Assembly (NCBI GenBank): GCA_023664085.1 | Contig: JAMPGE010000010.1 | Span: forward strand, 1-55,522 | Length of the DNA: 55,522 nt | Source: Muribaculum sp. | GTDB taxonomy: Bacteria; Bacteroidota; Bacteroidia; Bacteroidales; Muribaculaceae | Reading direction: 5' to 3' | Part shown: positions 16,788-26,909 of the stretch, in pieces | How positions within the stretch are numbered: position 1 is the stretch's first letter | Layout: each line of letters starts with the position of its first letter | Notes under the pieces: model-generated | Database searches by the model: none | Told to the model about the DNA's origin: nothing | What the model saw: the letters and a program-made list of their open reading frames with translations, nothing else | Made by a program: the position numbers and the translations under genes

Positions 16788-19340
16788 TTAGAATGAAAAA
16801 TGCAGGGAGACGCGCAGGCCGCTGCGGTCCACACCGGGAAGATCCCGGTAAGATAGCCGCCACACGTAGTCAATTCTTGCTATGGTGAGAATATTGTCGA
16901 TGCCGCATCCAATCTCCATATAGGGTTTGCGGGAATTCATGATGCGGGCGGATGCGTCTGCCGGAAAGAGGAAAAGGTTTTCGTTGAATTCCGGGTTATT
17001 TTTCTTGTCGAGACCCCCGAAAAGCATCTTAAAGGTAAACACCTCGCGTAATTTCAGTTTTTTTATCAGTGGGATGCGATTCAGAATGGCACCGTTCACC
17101 CAGTATGTCAAATCCAAGGATGCGTACCAGTCGTTGGCAAACTCCATAGGGTTCATCAGCGAGTAGCTTTCCGGTTGAATAGTGTAGGAAAGATTAGCGT
17201 TTGGCCACATCAACGCCGGATATTGCACTGTGCTCCAAATCTTGCCGCCTTTTAGAATTATATCAGTATATCCGAATGCGGAAAACCAGAATCTTTTCTG
17301 CGCTGAGATTTCAGTACGGTTTAAAGTGAACTGAGCACCCAGAAAACCTCGTGGTCCATACTCATGTGTCAGACAGAAAATCGGAGCGTCCATATTGATT
17401 GGAAGACGATAGCGGCGTCCTTGCGAGAATTTCTCTCCCGGCGCATACCGTAACTGCACATATATCGCCGCTTGGGAAAACCGCTTTGCAAACGTGCCGT
17501 CGGCTCGTTCAAATCTTACGAAAGGAGATGCTTCCTGAATCTCGTGGCGCAGACCTGCCTTCAGTGAGAAGTTATTGTTTAATTCAAGCTGGTATTCCAA
17601 TAGCGATAGACGCCTGTAAGTAGCCAGATATGATTCTTTTCTTTTGATTGATAGAAAGATATTGTCGGGGTTGGTGAAAAGATAATGCTGGCCGAGCATG
17701 TCCACGTCATACTGATGGTAAAGTTTAACCGATTTTATAGGAAATTCTCTTGAATGGTATTTCTTTGGCGTGAAGGAATATTCCGCTTCAAGTTCGTATT
17801 TCACCTTGTGGTCTCGAAGTCCGTAGGCCACGTATCCGCGTCCGAGCCAGTGGCGGCTGAGTTCGGCAGTGGTCATTCCACCCAGACGAAACCTCACGCC
17901 TTCGGCTTTGTTGTAGCTTATCAGGGTGTTGACAGGTCCGAAATCGAATTTGCTGTGGTCCACGGGCGAGAAATAACCCTGCACCAGCACCGACAGAATT
18001 TTTTCGGTCCAGAAAAACCAAGGGATCTGCCTAAGACGTCCCAGCATGGTACCCATTTTGGATTCGGCAACGGAAAGGGGAATGAGTCGCATCCGGTTCC
18101 AGAAGGCATTGGGGCGCGACGGAGCCTCGTCCAATACAAAATCGTGGCCAAGACGCTCCATGTAGCCAGATAGTGATGGATGTTGCGAATATCTGAAATT
18201 GTTGTGAGCCGAGATTCTTCTCGCGTAGAAACTCTGAGTGCCGGGCATGAGTTGGATTTCCACACTCATATCGTCGAGTACTTTTCTTCGTTTCCCAAGG
18301 CTGTCAAGTTCGAAATCCTGATGAATGAAAATATTGCGGATGTAATTGAGGTTAATATGAAGAGGCACTCTCATATCCACGCTTTTTATGAAGGTGGTGG
18401 AATCGAGATCGGCCACGAGCATTCTGCCGTTGAATCCGAATGATTCGGGTGTTTTGGGAGCGAAAGAGAGTTCTTTATACTTACGTCCGTCGGCCGTAAG
18501 GCTGTCGGTGATGAAAAACATGTAGTAGTCTCCGGCGATGTGACTAAGCGGAGACACAAATCTGTTTTGAATAAGTGTGATGTCGTTGGAGAAGATGTCG
18601 GTTTCGCGAAGCACGTCGCTGAGCATTTTGTCGATATTGTCTTGATTGAATGCCTTGTCAATCCCTTCGGCTTTTATGCCGGTGGTGATTGTCTTCGCAC
18701 GGTCCGGGCGGCGCGAAAACAGAGAGGTAGCCGTCTTCTCCCTTACGCTTACAAGAAGAATAGGCACTCCTGTGCGGGCGGCTGTGTCGGCATAATCGGC
18801 TACAAATCCTATCTTGCGGGATGCAAAGTCATCGGGGATCACGAAGTCATTAAGCGCCAGAGAGATTCGCTCGTAAGTATCGAAGGAGTAGTGAGGCATT
18901 TGGCGAGGATCGGTGATTTTCTTTGTGTCTCTGATCTTTACCATAAGATCGTAGGCAGGATTGTTTTTTTTGCTGTATTTCTGTCGTTTCGGTTTAACGA
19001 TTATCTCCGAAAGATTATTGGTGAATGCAGAGAGGAGAATGTTGTTGTCTTTACGTTTGAGATCGCTCATGGCCAAAGTGCGCGGAGTGAATCCGGAAGC
19101 TGAGAATCGTACGGAATCTGCGTCGTTGGCTTGAAAAATGAAGTGACCGTTGATGTCGGAGGTCAAGCCGGATTTTTCATTCACCGTGAATATGTTTGTG
19201 AACGGTATACCTTCTCCGGTGTCGGAGTCAATAACAATACCTTCCGCTGTCTTTTTTGCAGCAAGGCATGGGATCGACAAAATAAGTAGAAGTAAGGATG
19301 TTGCGATGGCCTTTTTCCCACGATGTAGGAAAAAGTACAT
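16788..19340 (-). CDS. DUF5686 outer-membrane protein with carboxypeptidase-like regulatory domain
   Basis: The protein has 850 residues from the ATG at 19340, which opens a good signal peptide (HRGKKAIATSLLLLILSIPCLAAKK); a start 54 nt upstream is possible. Residues about 30-110 form a carboxypeptidase-D regulatory-like beta-sandwich (TAEGIVIDSDTGEGIPFTNI, then DINGHFIF), the N-terminal module common in Bacteroidota outer-membrane proteins. The rest matches the DUF5686 architecture: a soluble region, then a C-terminal barrel rich in alternating aromatic strands, ending in LRVSLHFSF. The function of DUF5686 is not established. It is monocistronic, between the ECF sigma gene and a divergent SDR gene. 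Confidence 0.85.
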   Translation of the reverse strand: MYFFLHRGKKAIATSLLLLILSIPCLAAKKTAEGIVIDSDTGEGIPFTNIFTVNEKSGLTSDINGHFIFQANDADSVRFSASGFTPRTLAMSDLKRKDNNILLSAFTNNLSEIIVKPKRQKYSKKNNPAYDLMVKIRDTKKITDPRQMPHYSFDTYERISLALNDFVIPDDFASRKIGFVADYADTAARTGVPILLVSVREKTATSLFSRRPDRAKTITTGIKAEGIDKAFNQDNIDKMLSDVLRETDIFSNDITLIQNRFVSPLSHIAGDYYMFFITDSLTADGRKYKELSFAPKTPESFGFNGRMLVADLDSTTFIKSVDMRVPLHINLNYIRNIFIHQDFELDSLGKRRKVLDDMSVEIQLMPGTQSFYARRISAHNNFRYSQHPSLSGYMERLGHDFVLDEAPSRPNAFWNRMRLIPLSVAESKMGTMLGRLRQIPWFFWTEKILSVLVQGYFSPVDHSKFDFGPVNTLISYNKAEGVRFRLGGMTTAELSRHWLGRGYVAYGLRDHKVKYELEAEYSFTPKKYHSREFPIKSVKLYHQYDVDMLGQHYLFTNPDNIFLSIKRKESYLATYRRLSLLEYQLELNNNFSLKAGLRHEIQEASPFVRFERADGTFAKRFSQAAIYVQLRYAPGEKFSQGRRYRLPINMDAPIFCLTHEYGPRGFLGAQFTLNRTEISAQKRFWFSAFGYTDIILKGGKIWSTVQYPALMWPNANLSYTIQPESYSLMNPMEFANDWYASLDLTYWVNGAILNRIPLIKKLKLREVFTFKMLFGGLDKKNNPEFNENLFLFPADASARIMNSRKPYMEIGCGIDNILTIARIDYVWRLSYRDLPGVDRSGLRVSLHFSF

Positions 19341-19394
19341 AAATGGAATGATCGAAGATAGATACAATGACTTCTTAACTTCAAACAAAAGCAT

Positions 19395-19402
19395 TAACTT
19401 TG
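19395..19402 (+). promoter_or_regulatory. Possible -7 box for the SDR/CYTH operon
   Basis: TAACTTTG matches TAnnTTTG 104 nt upstream of the SDR start. No good -33 TTTG is seen. Confidence 0.35.
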
Positions 19403-19505
19403 CAACGTTAAAACCAAATAATTTATTTTATCACAAACCCCAAAAACACCCCAACTTCACCTGAAAAAATCATATGGTGAGAAATAAGGGCTTTCAATAG
19501 TAATT

Positions 19506-20261
19506 ATGAAAAAGATAGTAATGGTGACGGGAGCGAGCAGCGGTATAGGCAAGGCTTGCGCCGTTAAATTCGCTAAAACCGGATATGATGTGATCATCAC
19601 AGGTCGTCGCCGCGAGTTGCTTGAATCACTGAAGACAGAACTTGAATCCTATGGTGCGGAGGTATGTACGCTGGTATTCGATGTGAGGGATAGAGAGGCC
19701 GCGGAAGCAGCCGTGGCGTCGCTCTCAGGGAAATGGAGTGAGATTGACGTATTGGTCAATAATGCCGGTCTGGCATTGGGTCTCGAGCCCGAATATAAAG
19801 GCGACTACAGAGACTGGGACACTATGATCGATACCAATATCAAAGGATTGCTGACTATGACGCGTGCCATAGTGCCTGGAATGGTGGCACGCGATCGCGG
19901 ACAAATCATCAATATCGGATCGGTGGCCGGAGATGCCGCTTATGCCGGCGGCAATGTATATTGCGCCACCAAGGCTGCTGTTAAGACCATCACCGACGGG
20001 CTGCGTATAGATGTGGCCGACACTGCCTTGAGAGTGACCAATATAAAACCGGGTTTGGTTGAGACCAATTTCAGCAGGGTCCGTTTCCATGGCGACAACG
20101 ATAGGGCCGACAATGTCTATAAGGGTATCAAACCGCTGACGGGAGAAGATATAGCCGACGTTGTGGTATACACCGCAGAGGCGCCTGCTCATGTACAGAT
20201 CGCCGAGGTGCTCGTGCTTGCCACCCATCAGGGTAGCGGTTCGGTAATTGTAAGAAAATAA
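19506..20261 (+). CDS. Short-chain dehydrogenase/reductase, YdfG-like
   Basis: The 251-residue classical SDR has the cofactor motif TGASSGIG (8-15), NNAG (86-89) and catalytic Ser139 and Tyr152-x3-Lys156 (YCATK). The basic GRRR after beta-2 suggests NADP preference. The length and the family pattern (KPGLVETNFS, EDIADVVVYTA) fit the YdfG group that oxidises 3-hydroxy acids such as L-allo-threonine or serine. The actual substrate is not determined by sequence. The stop TAA shares its last base with the ATG of the next gene, so the two are translationally coupled. Confidence 0.9.
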   Translation: MKKIVMVTGASSGIGKACAVKFAKTGYDVIITGRRRELLESLKTELESYGAEVCTLVFDVRDREAAEAAVASLSGKWSEIDVLVNNAGLALGLEPEYKGDYRDWDTMIDTNIKGLLTMTRAIVPGMVARDRGQIINIGSVAGDAAYAGGNVYCATKAAVKTITDGLRIDVADTALRVTNIKPGLVETNFSRVRFHGDNDRADNVYKGIKPLTGEDIADVVVYTAEAPAHVQIAEVLVLATHQGSGSVIVRK

Positions 20262-20734
20262 TGGCAATCGAGATAGAAAGAAAATTTCTGGTGACGGACG
20301 ATGTCTATAAGGCATTGTCCGTCAGTCATCAGAATATCTGTCAGGGATATCTTTGCAAAGATAAAGAACGCACGGTGAGGATACGCTTGAAAGGAGACGA
20401 AGGTTTTCTTACGGTGAAAGGTCTCACTTGTGGGTGCGTACGCCGTGAGTATGAATACAGCATTCCGGCTTCAGATGCCCGGGAGATGCTTGCCATGTGC
20501 GTAGACGCGCCGTTGGAGAAAACCCGATGGTACGTAGAATATGATGGAAATTTATGGGAGGTGGATGAATTCCATGGTCAGTTGGAGGGATTGGTTACGG
20601 CAGAAATAGAACTGCCGTCGGAAGGCGCCGGGTTTTCGTTGCCGGCGTTTGTGGGAAATGAAGTCACTGACGACCCACGGTATTACAACTCCAATCTTTC
20701 AACCCTTGATAATATTAAGGGTCTGTCCGATTGA
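20261..20734 (+). CDS. CYTH-domain protein (triphosphate tunnel metalloenzyme family)
   Basis: The 157-residue single CYTH domain carries the signature EIERKFLV (ExExK at 4-8) and alternating charged strands (RTVRIRLKGDEGFLTVKG, then VREYEYSIP, then KTRWYVEYDGNLWEVDEFHG). These line the tunnel that binds triphosphate and divalent metal. Bacterial members hydrolyse inorganic triphosphate; others of this size are called adenylate cyclase-like. It is coupled to the SDR by a one-base overlap. The gap to the convergent MerR gene is only 19 nt and is filled by a motif copy. Confidence 0.88.
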   Translation: MAIEIERKFLVTDDVYKALSVSHQNICQGYLCKDKERTVRIRLKGDEGFLTVKGLTCGCVRREYEYSIPASDAREMLAMCVDAPLEKTRWYVEYDGNLWEVDEFHGQLEGLVTAEIELPSEGAGFSLPAFVGNEVTDDPRYYNSNLSTLDNIKGLSD

Positions 20735-20759
20735 TTTTTTATGAGACGGGGTCTTAGAG
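20735..20759 (+). repeat. Dispersed intergenic motif, copy filling a convergent gap
   Basis: A T-run and ATGAGACGGGGTCTTAGAG occupy the whole 19-nt gap between the CYTH stop and the MerR stop and run into the latter. TGAGAC/GTCTTA can pair around GGG. Confidence 0.6.
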
Positions 20760-21110
20760 TTTGGATGCCCGTTTGTCGAGGGCATCAAGCAGCGACGTTA
20801 AATCCTCTCTGACTATTTTCAAAGCATTGATTATCTGAAGGCGCCTACTGATGTTTTTGTGGTTGGCGCCTAATTGTTGGCGTGCCGCTTCAATTTTCAG
20901 TCCACGGTCTTTAAGAAGAAACCGGATGATTCTCACGGTGTCGATGTCGGCAGCTGTGTATTTGCGTTGCCCGGTGGATGTACGACCGGGTGAGAGCTCC
21001 GGGAATTCGGTCTCCCAGTAGCGAAGGGTGGAGGGGTTGATGCCCGTCTCTTCCGCTACTTCCTGGATCTTGAAGTAAAGCTTTTCGGTTCTGTCTTCTT
21101 TCAGGTTCAT
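20754..21110 (-). CDS. MerR-family transcriptional regulator
   Basis: The protein is 118 residues. The N-terminal winged helix of the MerR type is clear: KLYFKIQEVAEETGINPSTLRYWETEFPEL (about 10-40), then GQRKYTAADIDTVRIIRFLLKDRGLKIEAARQQL, with a short coiled-coil dimerisation helix at the end. There is no effector-binding domain and there are no metal-binding cysteines, so it is a short MerR of the type often found beside M23 peptidases in Bacteroidota. It starts 16 nt after the M23 peptidase stop and is probably co-transcribed with it. Target genes are unknown. Confidence 0.92.
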   Translation of the reverse strand: MNLKEDRTEKLYFKIQEVAEETGINPSTLRYWETEFPELSPGRTSTGQRKYTAADIDTVRIIRFLLKDRGLKIEAARQQLGANHKNISRRLQIINALKIVREDLTSLLDALDKRASKL

Positions 21111-21126
21111 GAGCAGGCAGGTTTTT

Positions 21127-22095
21127 TTATTCCATTACGTTGGCCGCATCGTTGGCTTGCTGGATCATTTCGGCGTATCTCTCAGGCGTGAGATCAAGGA
21201 AGAAATAATTCACCGGATTTTGTGGTTTCGATTTAAAGCGTACCTCATAATGAAGATGCGGACCGGTGGATTTACCGGTGCTCCCCACCTCCCCGATAAG
21301 CTGGCCTCGCTTTACGCTTTGCCCTGGTTTCACGAGGATGTTGCTTAGATGGCCGTATCTTGTAAGGTAATCGTAGCCATGATCCAAATCAATACAATTA
21401 CCGTAGCCACCGCGTCTTTCGGCCACGGTCACCACACCGTCGGCAGTGGCGTAGACGGCTACCCCTTCAGAGGCGGCAATGTCCAATCCTTCGTGGAATT
21501 TAATTTCACCGTTCATGGGATCCCGACGGGTGCCGTAGCCCGAAGACATGGTATAGTCTGAGATATTGATGGGAAGAATGCCGGGGATGTGTTGTAGCTT
21601 GTCATTCTGCTCAGTAATTGTTCTTTTCAATTGATCGAACGACATGCTTTGGGCATACAGCTGGCGGTCAAGAAGGTCCATCTGTCTGGTGAGCCGGGTC
21701 ACGAGCTCGGCATCGGAAAGAGAAGAGAGAGCGTTGTATCGGTTGGGATTGTCGAGGCCGGCCAGCCTTCGGCTTCTGCTCAATGGATCGAGCTGCACCA
21801 TAGCACGATAGAAATTGTCATCGCGGCGCTGGATATTTTCCATCACTTTCAGACTATTGTTAAGACGGCGCTCGAGAATATTGTATTGTGTGCGCAATTG
21901 AGTGTTTTCGGATCTGAGATTTGCTTCTGATGGAGAATCAAGGCAGAAAAAAATTATGAAGAAAAGAAGAGACCCGAAGGCAACGCTCAAGCCTATAAGC
22001 CGTCCGAAAGATATAAGTCTGGTCTTGAGCGATGGATAGAATCTCTCAAAGCTGTCGGTGGTGGGGTTGTATATGTAAAATTTGTTTTTTGCCAC
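21127..22095 (-). CDS. M23-family (LytM) peptidoglycan endopeptidase, membrane anchored
   Basis: The 322-residue protein has a short cytoplasmic N-terminus, one transmembrane helix (about 32-52) and a coiled coil (about 58-90 and 130-170). A C-terminal LytM domain follows, with zinc ligands His201 and Asp205 (HEGLDIA) and the HxH pair His280/His282 (GPHLHYEVRF), plus His249 in RYGHLS. All catalytic residues are present, so an active DD-endopeptidase against peptide crosslinks is likely. Unlike LytM-type activators such as EnvC, it is not degenerate. It is divergent from alaS with a 144-nt gap and followed by merR. Confidence 0.93.
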   Translation of the reverse strand: MAKNKFYIYNPTTDSFERFYPSLKTRLISFGRLIGLSVAFGSLLFFIIFFCLDSPSEANLRSENTQLRTQYNILERRLNNSLKVMENIQRRDDNFYRAMVQLDPLSRSRRLAGLDNPNRYNALSSLSDAELVTRLTRQMDLLDRQLYAQSMSFDQLKRTITEQNDKLQHIPGILPINISDYTMSSGYGTRRDPMNGEIKFHEGLDIAASEGVAVYATADGVVTVAERRGGYGNCIDLDHGYDYLTRYGHLSNILVKPGQSVKRGQLIGEVGSTGKSTGPHLHYEVRFKSKPQNPVNYFFLDLTPERYAEMIQQANDAANVME

Positions 22096-22175
22096 AATCT
22101 ACATTCATATCACTTCTGCAACCGGGGTTGGTCGGGAATAAAGATTTAACCTGAGCGTAAATGGTTGCAAAAATT

Positions 22176-22207
22176 TTTGCAAAAGTAGGGAAATTAGAGT
22201 AATTTTG
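22176..22207 (+). promoter_or_regulatory. Promoter of alaS
   Basis: TTTG (22176-22179), 20 nt, TAATTTTG (22200-22207) match the Bacteroidota consensus exactly. The leader is about 26 nt. Confidence 0.8.
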
Positions 22208-22239
22208 CAAAAAATAGAAACAGCTAAGCTTTTTAACAA

Positions 22240-24861
22240 ATGACTTCCAAGGAAATCAGAGAATCTTTCAAGGAATTCTACCGCAACAAAGGACATCAGA
22301 TAGTGCCCTCGGCGCCAATGGTAATCAAAGATGACCCTACATTGATGTTTACCAACGCCGGCATGAATCAGTTTAAGGATATAATATTGGGAAACCGTCC
22401 GGCCACCTACACCCGTGTGGCCGACTCTCAGAAGTGTCTGCGAGTCTCCGGCAAGCACAATGACTTGGAGGAGGTAGGACACGACACCTATCATCATACA
22501 ATGTTTGAGATGCTCGGCAACTGGAGCTTTGGCGACTACTTTAAAAAAGAAGCCATTGACTTTGCCTGGGAGTATCTTGTAGACGTGTTGAAACTCAATC
22601 CCGACAGACTTTATGCCACGGTCTTTGAGGGTTATGCCCCCGAAGGACTGGAGCGTGACAATGAGGCGGCCGCCATCTGGGAGAGTCATCTTCCGACAAG
22701 TCATATAATCAATGGAAACCGTCACGACAACTTTTGGGAAATGGGAGATGTGGGACCCTGCGGACCATGCTCGGAGATACATATCGACCTGCGCGGCGAT
22801 GACGAGCGCAGGCAGGTAGACGGAGCAACGCTGGTAAACAAAGACAACCCCCTTGTGATAGAAATATGGAATCTCGTGTTTATGCAATATAACCGCAAAG
22901 CCGACGGTTCATTGGAGCCGCTGCCGGCCAAGGTGATAGACACCGGCATGGGATTTGAGCGTCTTTGCATGGCCATGCAGGGCAAAAAGTCGAACTATGA
23001 TACCGACGTGTTCACGCCCATCATTTCCAAGATTCAGAATCTTACCGGTCTTAAATATGGTAAGGATGAGAAAGTGGACGTAGCCATGAGAGTGGTTGCC
23101 GACCATGTGCGTACCATATCATTTTCAATAGCCGACTCCCAGCTGCCGTCCAATGCAAAAGCAGGATACGTGATCCGCAGAATACTGCGCAGAGCCGTAA
23201 GATATGCCTATACATTCCTTGACCAAAAGGAAGCGTTCCTGTATCAGCTTGTGGATACCCTTGTGGAAGAAATGGGAGATGCATATCCCGAACTCGCTGC
23301 CCAGAAGGACCTTATCAAGAAAGTGATCAAGGAGGAGGAGGATTCGTTCCTTCGTACGCTCGACAATGGTATTCGTTTGCTCAACAGTGTGGTGGAAAAA
23401 ACACGCAAGAACGGCAAGTCGGAAATTTCGGGTGAAGAAGCCTTCCAGCTATATGACACATACGGCTTCCCACTGGACCTTACCGAACTTATCCTCAGAG
23501 AGCAGGGAATGACCCTTGATCACAAAGGATTTGAACAGGAGATGCAGAAGCAGAAACAACGTGCCCGTAATGCCGCCGCGGTAGAGACCGGAGATTGGGT
23601 AGTGCTCAATGACGGCGAACAGGAGTTTGTGGGCTACGATTTCACCGAATGCAAAGCGCGTATACTCCGCTATCGCAAAATTCATCAGAAAGGCAAAGAT
23701 TTTTATCAGGTGATCCTGTCGAAGACTCCCTTCTATGCCGAGATGGGTGGTCAGGTAGGTGATTGCGGCGAACTCATCGATCCTGACGGAGAAGTGACGG
23801 TAGTGTTTGATACCAAGCGCGAAAACAATATAGGCGTGCATCTCTTGCACAAGATGCCGAAGGATCCCGCAGCAGAGTTTATAGCCCGCATCAACAAGGA
23901 GGCAAGAGCGGATACTTCCGCCAATCACTCCGCGACGCACTTGATCCACGAGGCTCTGCGCGAGGTATTGGGCAAACATGTGGAGCAAAAAGGTTCCTAT
24001 GTCACACCTGATCTGCTTCGTTTCGACTTCTCGCATTTCCAGAAGGTATCGCCCGAGGAAATCAGAAAGGTGGAGCACATAGTAAATAGCCGCATCAGAA
24101 TGGCGATCCCTCTGTGTGAGCATAGGGATGTACCTATCGCAGAAGCCCGTGAAATGGGAGCCATGGCTCTCTTTGGAGAGAAATACGGCGACAAGGTGCG
24201 TGTGGTAAAGTTTGCTGAATCAGTGGAGCTTTGCGGTGGAACACATGTAGCCAATACGGGAAATATCGGAATGGTGCGTATACTTTCCGAAAGCTCAATC
24301 GCAGCCGGAATCCGACGTATAGAGGCTGTAAGCGGCCGCAGTGTAGAGGAAATGCTCGACTCGCTTCAAGACAATATGAAGAGTATCTCCACACTGCTCG
24401 GCAACAGTCCCGACGTAAAGATGGCCGTAGAAAAAGCCATTAAAGAAAACAGCGATCTGCGTCATCAGGTAGAGGAATACTTTGAAGAAAAGGTAGAAAC
24501 CTTGACCGATGGATTGCTGGCAAAGGCTCTAATCGTCAACGGAGTGAAATTGGTAGAATTATCCGGTGTATATATTCCCGATGTAGTGAAAGGAGTGGCT
24601 ATGCAAATGAAGAAGAAGGTGAAAGAGCCCACGGCGTTTGTTGCCGCCACTATGTCGCCCGACAGGAAGCCTATGCTTACAGTCTTCCTTTCCGAAGATC
24701 TGGTAAAGACAGGGCATAATGCCGGAAAAATAATACGCGAGGCTGCCAAAATGATAAAGGGCGGCGGTGGAGGTCAGCCTTTCTTTGCACAGGCCGGTGG
24801 AAAGGATGCGGATGGTCTTTCTGCCGCTAAAGATAAGCTGATCGAGCTTCTCGCACTTTAA
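22240..24861 (+). CDS. alaS: Alanyl-tRNA synthetase
   Basis: The 873-residue protein is of normal AlaS length. The N-terminal class II catalytic core opens with [13 protein letters not shown] and includes [22 protein letters not shown] motif 2 and GMGFERL motif 3. The tRNA-recognition region follows. The editing domain carries zinc-binding His563 and His567 (HSATH), Cys665 and His669 (CGGTH) for clearing Ser/Gly-tRNA. The C-terminal C-Ala domain ends in [14 protein letters not shown]. It charges tRNA-Ala. It is driven by its own promoter and closed by a strong terminator. Confidence 0.98.
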   Translation: MTSKEIRESFKEFYRNKGHQIVPSAPMVIKDDPTLMFTNAGMNQFKDIILGNRPATYTRVADSQKCLRVSGKHNDLEEVGHDTYHHTMFEMLGNWSFGDYFKKEAIDFAWEYLVDVLKLNPDRLYATVFEGYAPEGLERDNEAAAIWESHLPTSHIINGNRHDNFWEMGDVGPCGPCSEIHIDLRGDDERRQVDGATLVNKDNPLVIEIWNLVFMQYNRKADGSLEPLPAKVIDTGMGFERLCMAMQGKKSNYDTDVFTPIISKIQNLTGLKYGKDEKVDVAMRVVADHVRTISFSIADSQLPSNAKAGYVIRRILRRAVRYAYTFLDQKEAFLYQLVDTLVEEMGDAYPELAAQKDLIKKVIKEEEDSFLRTLDNGIRLLNSVVEKTRKNGKSEISGEEAFQLYDTYGFPLDLTELILREQGMTLDHKGFEQEMQKQKQRARNAAAVETGDWVVLNDGEQEFVGYDFTECKARILRYRKIHQKGKDFYQVILSKTPFYAEMGGQVGDCGELIDPDGEVTVVFDTKRENNIGVHLLHKMPKDPAAEFIARINKEARADTSANHSATHLIHEALREVLGKHVEQKGSYVTPDLLRFDFSHFQKVSPEEIRKVEHIVNSRIRMAIPLCEHRDVPIAEAREMGAMALFGEKYGDKVRVVKFAESVELCGGTHVANTGNIGMVRILSESSIAAGIRRIEAVSGRSVEEMLDSLQDNMKSISTLLGNSPDVKMAVEKAIKENSDLRHQVEEYFEEKVETLTDGLLAKALIVNGVKLVELSGVYIPDVVKGVAMQMKKKVKEPTAFVAATMSPDRKPMLTVFLSEDLVKTGHNAGKIIREAAKMIKGGGGGQPFFAQAGGKDADGLSAAKDKLIELLAL

Positions 24862-24909
24862 AATTCATGATTATACATTAAATATCTTGATAGACTATAA
24901 TCTGAGTGT

Positions 24910-24945
24910 GGGAGATTGTTCGTGAGAATAGTCTCCCCTTTTTTT
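24910..24945 (+). terminator. Rho-independent terminator of alaS
   Basis: GGGAGATTGTTC pairs along 12 bp (two G-U) with GAATAGTCTCCC around GTGA, followed by CTTTTTTT. This is a textbook intrinsic terminator. Confidence 0.85.
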
Positions 24946-24963
24946 ATGATACGGACTCTTAAG
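24941..24963 (+). repeat. Dispersed intergenic motif, copy
   Basis: TTTTTATGATACGGACTCTT starts in the T-tract of the alaS terminator and ends 22 nt before the next start codon. A further ACGGACT follows a few bases on. Confidence 0.55.
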
Positions 24964-24984
24964 GACGGACTAAAATTTAAAGTT

Positions 24985-25488
24985 ATGAAATTTAAGTTGG
25001 TTTTAATGTTTGTGATGTTGGGCGGTATCATCAAAGCCCAAAATTATGTGGTTATTGCCAAAGAGGCGCAGGTATACGATGCCCCAAAGGCCAACACATA
25101 TAAGACTCTTAATCAAGACGGCCAAGAAGTGATACTATCCGTGGGGATGGCCTTCAAAATGAATGATTCGCAAAACGGCTGGGATAAAGTGGAATATACA
25201 CCCGGCCTAAACGGATATATACTCCATAGTCAGGAAGCCACCGACGGTGAGCTCGGAATGCCTCAATCCGGAAAATATCAGTGCCGCAACATCAATGACT
25301 CCGTCACGGTGACCCAAAATGGAGAAGAATGGATGGCCATCAGCTCCAAAGGAGAATTCAACGGTGAGCAAATTGGGAAGGTCCTGGTATTTAAAGATCG
25401 TTTCGGCAATCCCTATTATACACTTGTGGTGCTCAATGGCACTCCCCTATTGATGACATATGACAATGCAGTGACTCACCTTTTCTGA
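24985..25488 (+). CDS. Exported SH3-like small protein, unknown function
   Basis: The protein has 167 residues from the ATG at 24985, which opens a signal peptide (MKFKLVLMFVMLGGIIKAQ); a start 69 nt upstream would lie within the alaS terminator. The mature N-terminus (VVIAKEAQVYDAP, VGMAFKMND, GWDKVEYTPGLNGYILHSQ) resembles an SH3-like beta-barrel. The second half is also all-beta, ending in PLLMTYDNAVTHLF. No catalytic residues are evident. It probably binds ligand or cell wall in the periplasm. It is monocistronic between alaS and a symporter. Confidence 0.75.
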   Translation: MKFKLVLMFVMLGGIIKAQNYVVIAKEAQVYDAPKANTYKTLNQDGQEVILSVGMAFKMNDSQNGWDKVEYTPGLNGYILHSQEATDGELGMPQSGKYQCRNINDSVTVTQNGEEWMAISSKGEFNGEQIGKVLVFKDRFGNPYYTLVVLNGTPLLMTYDNAVTHLF

Positions 25489-25608
25489 CGATCAAGAGGT
25501 ATAAATTTTCACCTGAAACGAGGAAATATCCGTCACTTCAAAAAAATAACAGCCTCGGAGTGAACTTTTCTGTTAAATAATGTTATAGTATTAAAACACC
25601 TATTAACT

Positions 25609-26826
25609 ATGAACAGAAAACAACTCATTCTTTGGTTGGCAGCCTTGGCTGTAGGCGTAGGAATCGGTCTCTTCAACATTTCCGGTGTAAATACCGCCAT
25701 GAATTTGATTGCCACGATTTTTACCCGACTTTTCAGACTTTTGGCAGTGCCTACCATAGTCTTGGCCATCATCAATACCCTTGCCTCGCTTGGAGCGGGC
25801 AAAGAGATGAAGAAACTCTTCACTACAGCCCTTACATATACTCTGTTGACAACTCTTGTCGCAGCTCTTGTAGGGCTTGGACTGTATCTTTGGATTTCGC
25901 CAGACAACCTTCCGGCCTCTTTGGCTACCGCCGGACAGACAGTGGCCGAATCGGGTGGAGATGTAGAGTTTTCCTATTCGGATCATCTCATGACCGTGAT
26001 TCCGGACAATGTGGTGAAACCCTTGCTCGACGGCAACGTGCTTGCATTGCTGTTGATATGTTTCGCTGTGGGTATAGCCCTGTCGAAAATGCCGGAATCG
26101 GACACAAAGGCAGTATTGCTGAAAGGTCTTGCAGGCCTTCAGGATCTCCTGTTTATGCTTATACGATGGCTCATTGCGATATTGCCGATTGGTATTGTGG
26201 CATTTGCAGCACAACTTACTGCTCAGGTAGGCGGTGGTGTGATGCTTGATTCATTGGGTAAATATACGGGTGTGATTCTCGGAGGAAACTTGATACAAAT
26301 GTTTATAATCCTTCCCATTTTCCTTTTGTGCAGAGGCCTGAATCCGCTGAAGACTTTCAAGGGGATGTCGCAGGCTGTGCTGATGGGATTGTTTACCAAG
26401 AGTTCGGCGGCCACCCTCCCGGTGACGATGCAGAATTCAGAGCAGAACCTCGGAGTGAGATCAAAGGTGGCGCGGTTCGTGTTGCCGATATGCACCACTA
26501 TAAATATGAATGGATGTGCGGCGTTTATTCTGGTTACGTCTCTGTTTGTGATGCAAAACAATGGAATAGCTCTTCATTGGACTACAATGCTGATGTGGGT
26601 ATTCATTGCAGTGATATCAGCTATCGGCAATGCCGGCGTGCCTATGGGATGTTATTTCCTCACGCTATCGTTAATGTCGGGCATCGGAGCCAACATAGGT
26701 GTGATGGGCGTGATACTCCCGATTTACACTATAATAGACATGGTGGAAACCGCGGAAAACGTCTGGTCAGATTCCTGCGTATGCGCTATGACAAATAAAG
26801 ATACATTGTCTATAGAGAAGAGATAA
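25609..26826 (+). CDS. Dicarboxylate/amino acid:cation symporter (DAACS family)
   Basis: The 405-residue inner-membrane protein has about eight hydrophobic helices. The family signatures are present: a Ser-rich re-entrant hairpin TKSSAATLPVTM (about 264-275), then the TINMNGCAAF motif equivalent to NMDGT of GltPh (about 303-312), and NAGVPMGCYFLTLSLMSGIG in HP2. It takes up acidic or neutral amino acids or C4-dicarboxylates with Na+ or H+; the Asn-Met-Asn-Gly variant occurs in serine/threonine-type as well as other members, so the substrate is open. It ends at a hairpin shared with the convergent EFR1 gene. Confidence 0.92.
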   Translation: MNRKQLILWLAALAVGVGIGLFNISGVNTAMNLIATIFTRLFRLLAVPTIVLAIINTLASLGAGKEMKKLFTTALTYTLLTTLVAALVGLGLYLWISPDNLPASLATAGQTVAESGGDVEFSYSDHLMTVIPDNVVKPLLDGNVLALLLICFAVGIALSKMPESDTKAVLLKGLAGLQDLLFMLIRWLIAILPIGIVAFAAQLTAQVGGGVMLDSLGKYTGVILGGNLIQMFIILPIFLLCRGLNPLKTFKGMSQAVLMGLFTKSSAATLPVTMQNSEQNLGVRSKVARFVLPICTTINMNGCAAFILVTSLFVMQNNGIALHWTTMLMWVFIAVISAIGNAGVPMGCYFLTLSLMSGIGANIGVMGVILPIYTIIDMVETAENVWSDSCVCAMTNKDTLSIEKR

Positions 26827-26909
26827 CAAAGGCGATATTGTATGGACTCTCGGTTTAGTGACATTAGAGTTAACAACGGGTAATTTATTCCACTAAAAAT
26901 CATACACAT

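Noticed and set aside
22105..24123. Several minus-strand frames inside alaS
   Set aside because: Antisense to invariant alaS motifs; none has a family signature.
26836..26853. TATGGACTCT downstream of the symporter as another motif copy
   Set aside because: Matches only half of the consensus; too weak to count.
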